A stretch of 64,000 bases of DNA. Source: an uncultured Muribaculaceae bacterium. GTDB lineage: Bacteria; Bacteroidota; Bacteroidia; Bacteroidales; Muribaculaceae. The stretch lies in contig CAJUPZ010000015.1 of NCBI GenBank assembly GCA_910588065.1, positions 5,797-69,796 of the forward strand, read 5' to 3'. This document shows, one piece after another, positions 1-9,132 of this stretch. Numbering within the stretch: the stretch's first letter is position 1; every line of letters starts with the position of its first letter. Below the pieces are notes generated by a model that made no database searches, was not told the DNA's origin, and was given only the letters and a program-made list of their open reading frames with translations. Position numbers and translations under genes: made by a program.

Positions 1-2
1 AC

Positions 3-1364
3 GGATGGGAAATTATAAAAGGTATTCTCAAAATATTTGGCCATTCTTTAGCAGCCCTTGGAGAAGAGATTGAGGGTATTTTTACTTTAGATTGGGAAAA
101 GGTTAAATCAGGTTGGAAAAATGGAGTTAGCAATATTCTTAAAGATGTTGCAACAGGTTTTGAAAATGTCAAGGAGAATTATGACCATGCCAAAGATGAG
201 ATTCTAAATGGCAAAATAGAGAAAATTGAAATACCTGTAGAAACAACCTATACAGAAAACTCAAATAAAATATCAGGCACAAAAACCAATACACCTAAAA
301 ACACTAAAGAAAAGAAGAGTAAAACAAAAACAGAAACAAAGAAAACTGAAACAGTAATAGAAACAGGAAGCCTAAAAGATTATCAAAACCAACTGCAAAA
401 ATTAAATGATGAGCTAAATAATACCAATGTTTCAGAAGATAGGCTAAAAGAGATTCTATCAGAAAAAGCAGCAATAGAATCACAAATAGCAGCCCTTAAG
501 GAAAGAAATGGCCTATTATCTACAAAACAACCTGCAACTGTTATTCCTGATGGTAGCTTAAAGAGCATACAAAGCAAATTATCTGACCTTAAAGCTAAAT
601 TTGAATTGTCAGTAGATGGCTCAGAGGAATTTTTTGCTTTAGCATCTGAAATTGCAAAACTGACAGAAAAGGAACATACCCTAAAATTAAGGATGGATGA
701 AGCAAGTATGACAGACGCCCAAAAGGGGCAACAGGAATTTAATAAGATACAGGAGGATTTTAATAAACAATGTGAGGAGGCTAATGAACATTCACAACAA
801 TTACAGGAGGCTTTTGGTAACGTTGCAAGTGTTTTTAGCTCTTTAGGCGGTGCTATTGGTGGAGAAGCAGGAGCAGCCATTGAAAAGGTTGGAGAGATGA
901 TTAACGCATTTTCAAGCATTATGGGCATAATCCAACAATATCAAGCTATTCAACAGGCAGCACACCAACAAGAACTCATGCAGACTCAGCAAAAAATTGT
1001 AGCCAAAGAGGGTGAATCTTTAGCAAATGTTACTGCCTCAGCATCTCAAGCGCCTTGGTTTATGACTTTAGCCCTGATAGCAGCAGGAGTGGCAGCGGTA
1101 ACAGCTATATTTTCTTCTATAGGCTCTTTTGCAAGTGGTGGTATCATAGGAGGGGCAACAACCATAGGAGATTATAACTTAGCAAGGGTTAATGCAGGGG
1201 AAATGATTCTTAATGGTAGACAGCAAGCCAATTTGTTCAGGATGCTTAATGGCTCAGGGGCTAATAACGGCTCTTTAGGGGGTAATGTTACTTTTACTAT
1301 TAAGGGTGATAAATTACAGGGTGTCTTAAACAATTACAATAACAGACTAAATAAAACGCGATAA
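3..1364 (+). CDS. Phage tail tape-measure protein, C-terminal part (5' end outside window)
   Basis: The reading frame is open from the first full codon at position 3, so only the C-terminal ~453 residues are present. A Lys/Thr-rich linker is followed by coiled-coil heptads. Next comes a Gly/Ala-rich hydrophobic stretch (motif PWFMTLALIAAGVAAVTAIF) and a terminal segment rich in GG and GEMILNG motifs. That layout, with a transmembrane-like patch and a Gly-rich GEMILN tail, is characteristic of tape-measure proteins of long-tailed phages, which set tail length and may help DNA cross the membrane. The next tail gene starts one base after the stop, so the genes form one operon. The AT-rich composition differs sharply from the chromosomal genes after 9.1 kb. 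The class is well supported; the exact family was not identified. Confidence 0.8.
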   Translation, partial: GWEIIKGILKIFGHSLAALGEEIEGIFTLDWEKVKSGWKNGVSNILKDVATGFENVKENYDHAKDEILNGKIEKIEIPVETTYTENSNKISGTKTNTPKNTKEKKSKTKTETKKTETVIETGSLKDYQNQLQKLNDELNNTNVSEDRLKEILSEKAAIESQIAALKERNGLLSTKQPATVIPDGSLKSIQSKLSDLKAKFELSVDGSEEFFALASEIAKLTEKEHTLKLRMDEASMTDAQKGQQEFNKIQEDFNKQCEEANEHSQQLQEAFGNVASVFSSLGGAIGGEAGAAIEKVGEMINAFSSIMGIIQQYQAIQQAAHQQELMQTQQKIVAKEGESLANVTASASQAPWFMTLALIAAGVAAVTAIFSSIGSFASGGIIGGATTIGDYNLARVNAGEMILNGRQQANLFRMLNGSGANNGSLGGNVTFTIKGDKLQGVLNNYNNRLNKTR

Positions 1365-1365
1365 T

Positions 1366-3825
1366 ATGTATTTTGGAGAATTTACAGATATTAATGGCAA
1401 AGGGTATCAGGTTATAATTGAGAACTACAATGAAAACACAACAGAACTTATTTTTGGTGATACCCCTGTAACCTTGGAATGGGAGAACTCTGAGGATATT
1501 ATATATAAACCTTACAAGTCAAGCAATTGCACTGTGGAGGTTGTAAATGATAGCTATTTATTTGACCTCTATGTAAGCAAAGCAACTGACAGGCCTATAT
1601 ATATCAACAACTCAGAGGGGGAAGTTATTTGGAAAGGATATATTACCCCTAATCTTTATTCCCAAGGTTATGAAAATCCCTTAGAAACTATATCTATAGA
1701 GTGTATTGATGGAATTGGAGTATTACAATACATAGACTATAAGCCTGTAAATGAAAATAAGGGAATAGTTAGTTTTGCAGACATTCTAAATAATATCTGT
1801 AAACTCGCGGGAATGAATAATTATGTTTATCCTCATACTCATACCCTAACAGATAATTATGGAGTGGAATATAAAAACTTGCTCAACTGTTTATATATCC
1901 ATGAAAATAACTTTTTTGATGAAGATAATAAGCCACTGAAATATAATGAGGTATTAGAGCAGATTTGTCAATATTTAGGCTACACCGCTTTTTGTATTAA
2001 AGAATCTCTCTACCTGTTAGATTATAAATTTATCTACAAGGGTAATAACTTCTATTATGATAATTGGGAGGAGGAATTAGGGCAATTAGTGGACTTAAAA
2101 GAAGTAACAGTAGATTCATATTCAACAGGTTCTCAAAATATTTCCTTGGATAATACTTACAATAAGGTTACTGTTATAGATTCCCTTTATACCATTGATG
2201 AAATATTTCCTGATATATACAACTCTACAGACCTATATTCTTATACTTCTCATTCCTCTAACCTTAATAATCCTGTAGACCATTATTTTAAAAATAACTA
2301 TTGGGTTACATATTGTTGTGACGGTAAAAATATGGATAACGCTTATAATCTATATACTAACTTCCTTAAGAATCCCAACGTTGAAACTTTTATGTATGTT
2401 GCAGGAAGAGAGAATGAAGTTAAAAATCAGGTTTATAAATATTCTTTGGTGAGCAATTTATTAACTGAGCCTAAAGAATTGATGCCTGATGATGTGAAGA
2501 ATTATGTATTTGCCACATATGTAAATATAGGAAAAGAGGAGTATTATAACGGAGATGATTTTGATGATTTAGGAGCGTCAACAAGTTTGGTTCTATATCA
2601 AAATGCAAAGTGTGACCATCCTGACACAGTACATGTGCCATTAGCGAGGATTAAACATGATACAGGGGCGTTAATGTTATCCACCCCATTTCAGAAGCAA
2701 GGAATAATTTTAAGCGCTAATATAGAGATTTTTAATTACCAATCCTCTTACCATCCTGATAGCAAAATTTATGAGAGGACAGACGCTAATGGAGTTAAAC
2801 AGGATAGGAGAGAGTTTTTCTTTGAGCGGGAATTATCAGGACATGGAGAAGAAACCATAGCAAATAGCCCAATGTGGTTTTTACCTGATAATGATAAATG
2901 CCACGGAAAAATTAACAGGGATGATTTATATTTGCGTACTACCTTACAATATGGTGACTTGTATTATAATGGTGAGGAGTGGGTTAATACATTCTCTTAC
3001 TTTATGATTCCAATAAGCACAGGCAGCGATAAGGAGTTATTTGAGGAAAATGAGTATTATGAGATTATAGATGGTTATAGGTGGCTCAGAAAGGTATATA
3101 ACACAGATACACCCAACACAAAATTTTCAATAAGGAATACAATTCAATGGTGGCAACATATAGATAAATCAGGCTATTTTGTTCCCATGCCCCAAAATCT
3201 CTATGGAGATAATACTGAGATTATTATTACATTCTACTCTAATAGTTACGTTAACTTCTATAATAACGTTTATGTGCCATTTAAATATTCTCAGGAGGAT
3301 ATTATTAATGTGGCTCAAAGAACTGCAAGTATATGGATTGAAGATTTTAAAATAGAAAATGCCGTATATGATAGAACCTTAGAGGAGTCAGATGAATTTG
3401 ATTTAGAGAGAATGAAAGATGCTGAGCAAAGTAATGACAGCGATACGGAGTATTCCAATGTTATTAATGAGGAGTATGTAAGTGAGTTGGATGAAATTGA
3501 GTTTAAAATTTGCACATGGGATAATAAGAAACCAAATTATAGTTGTGTGTATTATTTAGACAGCAAAGGAGGATTTAATTACTTAGACACAACCACAAAT
3601 ATAATATCAGGTGAAAAACTGAGATTTGAAGAGCATCTAATAGCAAAGTTAGTCACCCAATATATTGACCCCTCTAAGATACTTGAATTATCCTTACATA
3701 ATTATCATTTACCTTATTCTCTATTTCATACCAATAATTTCCCTGAGAGCTACTTTATATTAGATGGCCAAAAATGGGATATAAAATATAACACAAATGA
3801 AGTTAGACTAATTGAAATAAAATAA
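1366..3825 (+). CDS. Large phage tail-tip / baseplate-type structural protein
   Basis: An 819-residue protein with no signal peptide, rich in Tyr, Asn and Asp. It begins one base after the tape-measure stop and ends two bases before the tail fibre gene. The gene directly after a tape measure usually encodes a distal-tail or tail-tip hub protein. The N-terminal ~130 residues read like a beta-rich tail module (short Tyr-rich strands, an IYINNSEGEVIWKGYI stretch). The rest is long, acidic and without a motif I recognise. It probably joins the tube to the fibres. The role is inferred from gene order, composition and size, not from a family match. Its low GC matches the other prophage genes. Confidence 0.6.
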   Translation: MYFGEFTDINGKGYQVIIENYNENTTELIFGDTPVTLEWENSEDIIYKPYKSSNCTVEVVNDSYLFDLYVSKATDRPIYINNSEGEVIWKGYITPNLYSQGYENPLETISIECIDGIGVLQYIDYKPVNENKGIVSFADILNNICKLAGMNNYVYPHTHTLTDNYGVEYKNLLNCLYIHENNFFDEDNKPLKYNEVLEQICQYLGYTAFCIKESLYLLDYKFIYKGNNFYYDNWEEELGQLVDLKEVTVDSYSTGSQNISLDNTYNKVTVIDSLYTIDEIFPDIYNSTDLYSYTSHSSNLNNPVDHYFKNNYWVTYCCDGKNMDNAYNLYTNFLKNPNVETFMYVAGRENEVKNQVYKYSLVSNLLTEPKELMPDDVKNYVFATYVNIGKEEYYNGDDFDDLGASTSLVLYQNAKCDHPDTVHVPLARIKHDTGALMLSTPFQKQGIILSANIEIFNYQSSYHPDSKIYERTDANGVKQDRREFFFERELSGHGEETIANSPMWFLPDNDKCHGKINRDDLYLRTTLQYGDLYYNGEEWVNTFSYFMIPISTGSDKELFEENEYYEIIDGYRWLRKVYNTDTPNTKFSIRNTIQWWQHIDKSGYFVPMPQNLYGDNTEIIITFYSNSYVNFYNNVYVPFKYSQEDIINVAQRTASIWIEDFKIENAVYDRTLEESDEFDLERMKDAEQSNDSDTEYSNVINEEYVSELDEIEFKICTWDNKKPNYSCVYYLDSKGGFNYLDTTTNIISGEKLRFEEHLIAKLVTQYIDPSKILELSLHNYHLPYSLFHTNNFPESYFILDGQKWDIKYNTNEVRLIEIK

Positions 3826-3827
3826 TT

Positions 3828-5837
3828 ATGAGATTTCTAAGAAAAGATATAAACAGGAAGAGCAGGAATGGAAGTTATTATTTTGGGGCTTCCGTTTCTG
3901 TCACCTCCTCAAATTCCTCAAATACAAATACAACAGCACCATTTGAGGAAAAGTGGCTACCTGCAAGAATAAATGAGGATGGAACTTATACAGTAGACCT
4001 ATCAGCAGTATATTTCACAGGGGATATTGTAGGCCGTAAGGATGTTATTGCTTTTGCTGAGTCTAACTTTATGAGTGATGGAACAACAAAAGGAACTTTA
4101 GCAGACCTTAATGACACTAATTTTACCAATCTTACAGAGGGGCAAATAATAAAGTGGGATGGCTCTAAATGGATTAATACAGATTTTCAAGGAGGAGGAA
4201 TTAATGAAGAAGAATTGTTAAACTTCCTCACTGAAAATAATTATATAAAAAATTCTGACCTTGGAAATTATGTTACCTTAGACACTGAGCAACATATCCG
4301 CGGCATGAAGTGGTTTGATGCTGTAGAAACTGTTTTTAGCACAAAAGCAAGGGTAGATGGCAGTAAAGATTCATTTGAAAATCTACCTGAATTTATGTTT
4401 CATATACCTAATGTTGCCTATACCAAATTCAAAATGGATAGTGGTGGCGGTTTGCATTTACTTAATGGTGGTTCTACTGACTTTTATAATTATGCTGACT
4501 TTTATTGCCGCCGCATTTGTGTTGGTGGTTCAGCATCTCAATTCCTTAAGGCTGATGGGAGTGTAGATGGTACTCACTATGTCAACGCGGCAGGTGATAC
4601 CATGACAGGAAGCCTAACAATTCCTATGAATAATTACTTAATGGGTGATTATGGTATAGTAGCAGGGAGCAGCGGCGCAAGTACATATATAGGCAACAGT
4701 GCTGTAAAAACACTATTATTTGCAGGAGCGGGTTTATATGCAGATGTTAATGGCTCTCGCTATCCTATTTGGCACAGTGGAAATGATGGAGATTTAATGC
4801 GCTACCGTGATGGCATTAGCAGTATAGATGTTTTACCTAACAAAATGGGCACATATTGGATAAATACAGTTGGATGGACAGGCGGCGCGGTAGTATTTCA
4901 AAACTATGGCAGCAACAGCGGCCTCGCATTTTATCGCCCAGGAGGTAGTAACAGCATACCACAGATTCTTTGCCAAGTAGATAGTAATGGCAAATGGGAA
5001 AACAAAGGAACTATCTTAACTACAAATGAGGGAAACGCAGTAAGTGCAACTAAATTACAGACTTCAAGAACTCTATGGGGCAGACCTTTTGACGGAACTG
5101 CAAGTATTAGTGGCACACTTGATTATGTAGGAGATATAAACGCGGAATATTACTCTCTTAAAAGAACAAGTATTAATAGCGGTGGTTTTTATGTTGCAGA
5201 TAAAAATGGCAATAAAAGATTACTAATTAGCATGGCAGATTCTGAGCTATGTTTGGCTAATTATACCTCAGGAAGTTGGGATGCGGGTATTACTTTAAGG
5301 GAAAAGGGGGAAATTGCTTTAGCTTGGTTAAATAAAGATTATGTTACTTTTAATGGTAGTGGTTCAATTACATTCAATCAAGTTAATTTACAAATAAGTG
5401 TAGATGCAGATGGCTACTTTTTTGGAGCAGGAGGACAAACAGCCGCAAAAAATATTCATGCAGGGGGATTATTAGTTAGTAATTATTGGAGTGATAGAAC
5501 AAATATACCTACAAATGGAATATATTGTAAGGGGAATATTGTTTGCGCCTCAGATGTAACCGCTTATTCTGATGGTAGATTAAAGAGTAATATTAAATCT
5601 CTAAATAATAGGGGTTTTCTCAATCCTGTTTCATATACCAAGGATGGCAAGCAGTCAATTGGTTTTATAGCCCAAGAAGTTAGAGAAAAATATCCTGAAT
5701 TAGTAATGGAAACAAATTCAGAGGAAAAATATTTATCTCTTAACTACAATGGTATCACGGCAATATTAGAGGCACAAATAATTGAATTGAGCAACAAAAT
5801 AACTGAATTAGAAAACAAATTGAACAATGGCAAATAA
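3828..5837 (+). CDS. Phage tail fibre with C-terminal S74 intramolecular chaperone
   Basis: A 669-residue receptor-binding tail fibre. The middle consists of Gly/Ser/Asn-rich beta segments with repeated WHSGN- and GSLTIP-like motifs, as in trimeric fibre shafts. The last ~90 residues are a peptidase_S74 (endosialidase-type) chaperone domain. It has the hallmark SDGRLKSNI, then GFIAQEVREKYPELV, a Tyr-Leu-x-Leu-Asn-Tyr stretch and a final coiled coil (IIELSNKITELENKLNNGK). In this family the domain directs trimer folding and then cuts itself off at the Ser of the SDxRLK motif, with Lys as partner. Both residues are present, so self-cleavage is expected. The 3' end overlaps the next gene by 11 bases. 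Confidence 0.85.
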   Translation: MRFLRKDINRKSRNGSYYFGASVSVTSSNSSNTNTTAPFEEKWLPARINEDGTYTVDLSAVYFTGDIVGRKDVIAFAESNFMSDGTTKGTLADLNDTNFTNLTEGQIIKWDGSKWINTDFQGGGINEEELLNFLTENNYIKNSDLGNYVTLDTEQHIRGMKWFDAVETVFSTKARVDGSKDSFENLPEFMFHIPNVAYTKFKMDSGGGLHLLNGGSTDFYNYADFYCRRICVGGSASQFLKADGSVDGTHYVNAAGDTMTGSLTIPMNNYLMGDYGIVAGSSGASTYIGNSAVKTLLFAGAGLYADVNGSRYPIWHSGNDGDLMRYRDGISSIDVLPNKMGTYWINTVGWTGGAVVFQNYGSNSGLAFYRPGGSNSIPQILCQVDSNGKWENKGTILTTNEGNAVSATKLQTSRTLWGRPFDGTASISGTLDYVGDINAEYYSLKRTSINSGGFYVADKNGNKRLLISMADSELCLANYTSGSWDAGITLREKGEIALAWLNKDYVTFNGSGSITFNQVNLQISVDADGYFFGAGGQTAAKNIHAGGLLVSNYWSDRTNIPTNGIYCKGNIVCASDVTAYSDGRLKSNIKSLNNRGFLNPVSYTKDGKQSIGFIAQEVREKYPELVMETNSEEKYLSLNYNGITAILEAQIIELSNKITELENKLNNGK

Positions 5838-7035
5838 TGGAGGATTAATAACAAGAGGTGTGAGGATGAAAGAAGATATATTTTCAGTTTTAAAGCCTAC
5901 AACTAAATTTGGCAACCAAACCATTCCAATGCCTGCAAGAGATATAAAATTGTCTACCTTATGCACCTCAGATAAAATAAATCAATTCAGTAAACATAAA
6001 CCACACAGAAGCGAGGTAATAACAATTCCAAGAGATTCAGATTATTCCTTTGATTGTAATGGCACATGGGCGCTTAATATAATCAGATGTGTAAACGCTA
6101 ATTCTCTATATAAGGAGGTTGAGAAATTAGGTCTAAAATGGAAATGGGATTACCTAAAGCCAAGAGGTAGCAGTTATAATGAGCCTTACAGAGAGGGTGA
6201 TTTTGATGGATATTGGCACTTTGCGGATAATCCATGTGGAGAGTACTTAATTAGCGGTGTGCAACAAAAAACAATAGGCCAAGGTGGCACTTTTTCAATA
6301 GTATTGCCCAAAGGTCTAATGCCTACCCCTGAATCAGCATTTAATAATAGAAATATTACATTATATGATATTGTTCCAACAGGTGAAAGCATTGCATTAG
6401 GTAATATGTATTTTGGTGTAGCGGTTTGGGAAGGAACTTCAAATATGCTTAATGGAGCATCTTCTTATTATGGAGCAAGATGTAACAATAGAGCAGGTGT
6501 TTGGAATGTGACTTGGACTAACTTTGCAGGTTCACCCTATTCTATTACCTACGGCACTTATTGTTATTATGTTCCATTTTTCACACCTGAGCCATTTGAA
6601 GAAAATTTACAATTTAGTAGCGGGAGGAGATTATATCCAATTCCACTATTTTATACAGGCATAACTTCTGGTGAAACATATCCAAAGAATTTCAAGGTTG
6701 GAACTATACAGGAACAGGAAAATAGATTTATAACAGCTGATGCAAGATATTTGGATTCTGATAATACACAACTCTTAATCCAACTTGAAATTTTTAATGG
6801 TAATGAGGGCTTTGATTTTAGTAGAGCAGCATTACACATATATGGAAACAATAATTCATTATTGCATTATATTAATTTTCCTGATAGTGAAATGTATGTA
6901 GGAGCTAAAGAAACATGGAGCAGAACAATAACATTAAATATATCAGGAGCGGTAAGATTTGAATTTAGCACAAGAAACGGAACTAAAAATTATAATGCCT
7001 ATATCAAGACCAACAGCTATAATACTGAAATATAA
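5827..7035 (+). CDS. Tail-associated phage protein, unknown function
   Basis: A 402-residue protein whose ATG lies inside the last codons of the tail fibre gene (11-base overlap, different frame), which suggests translational coupling. It has no signal peptide or membrane segment. It is rich in Tyr, Asn and Gly, with many predicted beta strands and several Trp residues in the middle (GYWHFADNPCGEYL, AVWEGTSNML). That composition resembles phage surface or adhesin domains. The position directly after the fibre suggests a fibre-associated protein, tip adhesin or capping factor. I recognise no family motif, so the function stays open. Confidence 0.6.
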   Translation: MANNGGLITRGVRMKEDIFSVLKPTTKFGNQTIPMPARDIKLSTLCTSDKINQFSKHKPHRSEVITIPRDSDYSFDCNGTWALNIIRCVNANSLYKEVEKLGLKWKWDYLKPRGSSYNEPYREGDFDGYWHFADNPCGEYLISGVQQKTIGQGGTFSIVLPKGLMPTPESAFNNRNITLYDIVPTGESIALGNMYFGVAVWEGTSNMLNGASSYYGARCNNRAGVWNVTWTNFAGSPYSITYGTYCYYVPFFTPEPFEENLQFSSGRRLYPIPLFYTGITSGETYPKNFKVGTIQEQENRFITADARYLDSDNTQLLIQLEIFNGNEGFDFSRAALHIYGNNNSLLHYINFPDSEMYVGAKETWSRTITLNISGAVRFEFSTRNGTKNYNAYIKTNSYNTEI

Positions 7036-7054
7036 CTCTAAATAATATAATACT

Positions 7055-7333
7055 ATGGTAACACTTAAATTAAACCAACAACAATATATTCTCACATATG
7101 AAGATGAGAATATTAAGGGTAACGGAAACCTCACTTATACTCCTAATTCACTTTATATCCTTATTACAATTAGTGAAAATGGAGCAGAAAAAGGAACTAT
7201 TACTTACAACTCTTATGGTGTCAATAATGAGAATATGAGCTTTAACGGCAATATCAGAGAGCTAAATAAGTATATGTATATAATTGATGAAATAATAACT
7301 GAGCATAATAAATTGAGCAATGAAGTGGAATAA
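7055..7333 (+). CDS. Small phage protein, unknown
   Basis: A 92-residue soluble protein starting 19 bases after the preceding gene. The sequence alternates short polar and hydrophobic stretches (LKLNQQQYILTYEDENIKGN), which suggests a small beta-rich fold followed by a C-terminal helix. Its stop overlaps the start of the holin-like gene by 14 bases, so it belongs to the same late operon. No family is recognised. Its position between tail and lysis-type genes would fit a minor tail or lysis accessory protein, which is inference only. Confidence 0.5.
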   Translation: MVTLKLNQQQYILTYEDENIKGNGNLTYTPNSLYILITISENGAEKGTITYNSYGVNNENMSFNGNIRELNKYMYIIDEIITEHNKLSNEVE

Positions 7334-7586
7334 AACAACCAAGGAAATTATTAGTTATTCCTTTGCGGGGTTAGCTCTCTTATTTGGTCTTATTCTTACA
7401 GCTTGGGGTTTCTCTGTGCCGCCTATTGGTGAAGTTCATTCCTCTATACAGCTAATTTTGGGTGAGATGCTAACTTTTACAGGTGCAGTTATAGGAATCT
7501 CGCTCCATGTCAAAAATGAGATAGGAAAGGCAAAAGAGGAGCTAACAGAGGCTCTAAAACAAAAATATTTGGAGAATCAGGAATAA
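7320..7586 (+). CDS. Putative phage holin (two-helix membrane protein)
   Basis: An 88-residue protein with a short charged N-terminus, a first hydrophobic helix (FAGLALLFGLILTAWGF, about residues 15-31), a short loop, a second helix (ILGEMLTFTGAVIGISLHV, about 46-64) and a highly charged C-terminal helix rich in Lys and Glu. Small size, two membrane helices, a charged tail and a position at the end of the tail genes match holins, which pierce the inner membrane at lysis. No endolysin follows within the window, which weakens the call. A generic small phage membrane protein remains possible. Confidence 0.5.
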   Translation: MKWNKTTKEIISYSFAGLALLFGLILTAWGFSVPPIGEVHSSIQLILGEMLTFTGAVIGISLHVKNEIGKAKEELTEALKQKYLENQE

Positions 7587-7599
7587 TGGCTTATATTTG
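7568..7599 (+). promoter_or_regulatory. Bacteroidota-type promoter for the 7633 gene
   Basis: TTTG at 7568-7571 and TATATTTG at 7592-7599 are separated by exactly 20 bases, matching the Bacteroidota -33/-7 consensus (TTTG, 19-21 bases, TAnnTTTG). It overlaps the end of the holin-like gene. It would start transcription ~30 bases before the ATG at 7633, giving this gene a transcription start independent of the late tail operon. Confidence 0.65.
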
Positions 7600-7632
7600 C
7601 GGGTGTAATTACTAACCCTAAATTATAAGCAT

Positions 7633-8034
7633 ATGGACAAAAACAAAATTATTGAAGAAGTAAAGAAATTATTCCCTGATGACTCTGAGAAGCAACAATG
7701 GGCAGAGAAACTAATTAGAAAAAGAAGAGGCCGCCCTTATAGTTGGTTTGATGCAGATGGCAATTTCAACGCCTCTAAAGAAACAGTAGTGGCAGACCTT
7801 AAGAAACAGGAAAGCAACACCAATAAGGAGAAAAAATCTGACCCTGTGAAAGATTATGCCTCAGTTAGGACAACATTAGAGGAGGCTATATCTTTAAGTG
7901 TTGACCCTGTAACCCTCGCCAAGGCCATTAAAGATACCATGAAACAGGCCAAAAAAGCTAAGGAACTTAAGGAGATTGAAGCAGAGATGAAAAAACTACA
8001 GAGGAGAAAAGAGAAGTTGGAATCAGAGGAATAA
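7633..8034 (+). CDS. Small basic prophage protein with AT-hook-like motif
   Basis: A 133-residue, highly charged protein. Residues ~29-36 read RKRRGRPY, containing the RGRP core of an AT-hook, a minor-groove DNA-binding motif. The middle is Lys/Asn-rich and probably disordered. The last ~45 residues form a Lys/Glu coiled coil. It has its own consensus promoter (7568-7599) and is followed by a hairpin terminator (8058-8092), so it can be expressed apart from the late genes, as expected of a moron or a lysogeny-stage gene. DNA binding is inferred from the short motif only. A structural or packaging role cannot be excluded. Confidence 0.55.
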   Translation: MDKNKIIEEVKKLFPDDSEKQQWAEKLIRKRRGRPYSWFDADGNFNASKETVVADLKKQESNTNKEKKSDPVKDYASVRTTLEEAISLSVDPVTLAKAIKDTMKQAKKAKELKEIEAEMKKLQRRKEKLESEE

Positions 8035-8057
8035 CAAAATTTCAGCTTAAATTATTG

Positions 8058-8092
8058 AATGGTTGGGAGTTATAGATTCTCAGCCATTTTTT
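8058..8092 (+). terminator. Rho-independent terminator after the 7633 gene
   Basis: AATGGTT near 8058 pairs with AGCCATT, with inner GAG/CTC pairs and a two-base bulge, followed by a run of T. It lies 23 bases after the stop and directly before the next promoter, so it separates the two small genes. Confidence 0.55.
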
Positions 8093-8093
8093 A

Positions 8094-8125
8094 TTTGCAG
8101 GAATCAGAAAAATAGCATACCTTTG
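8094..8125 (+). promoter_or_regulatory. Bacteroidota-type promoter for the 8169 gene
   Basis: TTTG at 8094-8097 and TACCTTTG at 8118-8125 are separated by 20 bases, a full match to the Bacteroidota -33/-7 consensus. The leader to the ATG at 8169 would be about 40 bases. Confidence 0.7.
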
Positions 8126-8168
8126 CCGCTGTTGCTGAGGTGCTAAGAGTAGCACAAAAAATTTGAAT

Positions 8169-8486
8169 ATGAATAATAAAGAAAAAGCAACCATTGCACT
8201 TATTAAAAACTTTTTAGCCCTTATTGATGAAACGCTAAAAGATTTTACCCGCGAGAAATTAGAAAAACTTGGCAGCGAGAAAGAGCGCGAAATAATTGAC
8301 TGTCTAAAGAATTTATTTCAAGCAACCGCCACTAATATTTCTAAATTAGCAGCTTCGCCTCTAAAAGGTGATTTCTGTATAGAGATTACTAATAAGGTGA
8401 ATTATGCTATAGAATCTAATATTTTCCAAGGAGATGATATGATTGATGTTCTAATGCGTTTATACTATATATTGAACCGTCATTAA
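8169..8486 (+). CDS. Small prophage protein, unknown (last gene of the AT-rich block)
   Basis: A 105-residue, all-helical-looking soluble protein. I chose the ATG at 8169 over an in-frame TTG six bases upstream. The N-terminal ~50 residues are Lys/Glu-rich amphipathic helix and the C-terminus is acidic (QGDDMIDVLMRLYYIL). It has its own consensus promoter (8094-8125) and the next clear terminator lies at 8668-8699, so it is an independent transcription unit at the edge of the prophage. No family is recognised. As a self-standing gene at the prophage end it is a candidate moron, or a regulator or exclusion factor, but nothing in the sequence settles this. Confidence 0.5.
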   Translation: MNNKEKATIALIKNFLALIDETLKDFTREKLEKLGSEKEREIIDCLKNLFQATATNISKLAASPLKGDFCIEITNKVNYAIESNIFQGDDMIDVLMRLYYILNRH

Positions 8487-9132
8487 TCATATTGTTTTTA
8501 GCAACTGCAATGTTGATTGATTCATTTTTAGATTTTTTCTTCATTTTTAAGATTATATTATTTATTATCAAGGGTTTTCTTATATTTTCTAAGTTAATGC
8601 TGTGGCGATGTAAGAATGCCTAACATTTATTTAACCAGCAAAATTAGCATCTTAGCAACACCTTACAACCACTCTAAGCAATTAGGGTGGTTTTTTTTTG
8701 TCCTGATGGTTACTCCTGACTACAAGAACTAACTACACCTCATAAGTACAGGGGGGGAGGGTACAAAGATTCAGAAAAGGCGATAAACCTCGCCCCCTCC
8801 TCTTTTTACACAGATGGCAATTTTTAAACTTTTTGGCCTTTTGTTCCCTTTTTGACCAATCCTCCTATTACCTCCCTTACTCCCTGATGAAAAAAAATTT
8901 GGAATATACAGATAGATTTACTACCTTAGCAGAGTGAACAAATAACCACACTTTTAGTTAACAATTCTTAACCACAGCAGCTTCGCCAATCTCTAATCTA
9001 TTGATTATTAAATGTTTTGGTAGCTCAAAACCATTTTATTCTGCAAAAATGTAAAAAAAATATCAGCGGGAAGGTAGGCATTTTTGCAATTAGGCATTAA
9101 CTTTGCATTATAACTTATAACAAAATACCATA
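8487..9132. other. Intergenic region containing the prophage/chromosome transition
   Basis: No gene is seen in these 646 bases. The AT-rich composition continues to about 9.06 kb. Inside are a terminator (8668-8699), a G7 run at ~8751, and a promoter-like pair, TTTG at 8898-8901 and TACCTTAG at 8922-8929, with 20-base spacing. A TAACTTTG box lies at 9098-9105, about 28 bases before pta. No tRNA is present and I could not identify an attachment-site repeat, because the left prophage end is outside the window. Confidence 0.6.
8668..8699 (+). terminator. Rho-independent terminator at the prophage right edge
   Basis: ACCACTCT (8668-8675) pairs with AGGGTGGT (8684-8691) with one G-T wobble, around an 8-base loop, followed by an uninterrupted run of eight T. 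It ends transcription coming from the prophage side before pta. Confidence 0.75.
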
